Below are positions 5,812-6,303 of a stretch of 6,303 bases of DNA, one piece after another. Positions within the stretch are counted from its first letter, which is position 1; each line of letters opens with the position of its first letter. The notes below the pieces were generated by a model that was not told where the DNA came from, ran no database searches, and saw only the letters and a list, made by a program, of their open reading frames with translations. This DNA comes from an uncultured Clostridia bacterium. Its GTDB lineage: Bacteria; Bacillota; Clostridia; Oscillospirales; Oscillospiraceae. The position numbers and the translations under genes are program-made. The DNA lies in NCBI GenBank assembly GCA_946619065.1, contig CAMOLY010000069.1, positions 1 to 6,303 of the forward strand, given 5' to 3'.

Positions 5812-5852
5812 ACAGTCCCAACCAACGAAAATGATCCGTCAGAGGTCTCGCC

Positions 5853-6303
5853 ATGATAGAGTTACTCTCCCCTGCAGGTTCCATGGACGCGCTCCGTGCA
5901 GCCGTGCAGTGCGGTGCAAACGCAGTATATCTGGGCTCCGGCCCGTTCAACGCCCGACAGAACGCCAGGAATTTTTCCCTGGATGAGCTGCCGGACGCTG
6001 TGCGTTATTGCCATGTGCGGGGTGTGGCGGTGCATCTGACGCTCAATACGCTGGTGGCGGACCGGGAGCTGGAGGAGGCGGGCCGGACGATCAGCGCCGC
6101 GGTTCGCGCCGGGGTGGACGCCTTCATCGTGCAGGATCTCGGCATTGTTTCCCTGCTGCGCCAGATGGCCCCGGAGGTTCCGATCCACGCCTCCACCCAA
6201 ATGAGCATCCACTCCCTCGAGGGGGTCCAGCAGGCTGCCGCCATGGGCATCAGCCGCGTGGTGCTCGCCCGGGAGCTGAGCCGGGAGGACATCGCCTATA
6301 TCT
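5853..6303 (+). CDS. Peptidase U32 family protein (RlhA/YhbU-like), 5' part only
   Basis: The 150 visible codons are the start of a U32-family protein. Family members are described either as collagenase-like peptidases or as tRNA/rRNA hydroxylation factors (TrhP and RlhA in Escherichia coli), so in a housekeeping setting an RNA-modification role is at least as likely as proteolysis. Family motifs in order are IELLSPAGSMDALRAAV (2-18), GANAVYLG (21-28), FNARQNARNF (32-41), HLTLNTL (61-67), AGVDAFIVQDLG (86-97), HASTQMSIH (112-120) and VVLARELS (136-143). The start at 5853 is set by these N-terminal motifs and by AGAGG seven bases upstream. The gene is cut by the right edge, so the total length and the presence of a C-terminal DUF3656-type domain cannot be seen. 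It has its own promoter and is separated from cca by about 400 bases. Family assignment is firm; subfamily and substrate are open. Confidence 0.93.
   Translation, partial: MIELLSPAGSMDALRAAVQCGANAVYLGSGPFNARQNARNFSLDELPDAVRYCHVRGVAVHLTLNTLVADRELEEAGRTISAAVRAGVDAFIVQDLGIVSLLRQMAPEVPIHASTQMSIHSLEGVQQAAAMGISRVVLARELSREDIAYI

Larger units (their letters stand above)
5455..5852. other. Spacer of about 400 bp without a supported gene
   Basis: Between the cca stop and the U32 gene I find no open frame with a plausible ribosome binding site and protein-like sequence, and no tRNA or other recognisable RNA. The stretch is more AT-rich than the genes. It holds a weak hairpin just after cca (5477-5494), a GTGGAAAA repeat cluster (5520-5528 and 5594-5623), an 11-bp palindrome AAGCCAGGCTT (5742-5752), paired GGAAATTTCG/GGAATTTTCG repeats (5764-5773, 5784-5793), and the U32 promoter. 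No strong intrinsic terminator (a GC stem followed by a T-run) is visible after cca. An unrecognised small RNA or leader cannot be excluded. Confidence 0.6.

Noticed and set aside
5659..5856. 65-codon plus-strand open frame in the cca-U32 spacer
   Set aside because: It runs through the U32 promoter and into the U32 start, has no convincing ribosome binding site, and its predicted protein shows no domain or signal features.

Overview
The window looks like chromosomal housekeeping DNA from a GC-rich member of the Firmicutes, most likely class Clostridia and plausibly an Oscillospiraceae-type gut anaerobe. The evidence is a perfect CIRCE operator, an hrcA-grpE heat-shock order, strong AGGAGG-type ribosome binding sites, near-consensus sigma-A promoters and a TopB of the Firmicutes type. 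The genus assignment is inference only. Coding DNA is strongly GC-rich at third codon positions, while the spacers are visibly more AT-rich.

Left third (1-1750, minus strand): the start of the class I heat-shock operon. A consensus promoter (TTGACA, 17 bp, TATAGT) fires leftward into a perfect CIRCE inverted repeat, then hrcA (the CIRCE repressor), then grpE (the DnaK nucleotide exchange factor). grpE runs off the left edge; dnaK and dnaJ would be expected beyond it. HrcA binding at CIRCE should shut this operon, including hrcA itself, when chaperone capacity is sufficient. The 3' end of hrcA carries a GC-rich hairpin and a four-unit 7-bp tandem repeat that contains the stop codon.

Middle (1751-5454, plus strand): a divergent promoter (TTGATT, 17 bp, TATAAT) drives topB (DNA topoisomerase III, 731 aa, complete, two C-terminal zinc ribbons). 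Fifteen bases later comes cca (class II CCA-adding tRNA nucleotidyltransferase with an HD domain, 451 aa, complete). The two are probably cotranscribed, although their functions (DNA decatenation and tRNA 3'-end maturation) are not directly linked.

Right end (5455-6303): a spacer of about 400 bp with no gene I can support. It holds a cluster of GTGGAAAA repeats resembling degenerate DnaA boxes, and an extended -10 promoter leading into a U32-family peptidase/RlhA-like gene that is cut by the right edge.

I see no mobile element, CRISPR array, tRNA or rRNA, and no clearly novel multi-gene system. The points worth a second look are small-scale: the repeat-derived tail of HrcA, the extra half-site beside CIRCE, the GTGGAAAA cluster, and two perfect GC-rich palindromic structures inside genes.
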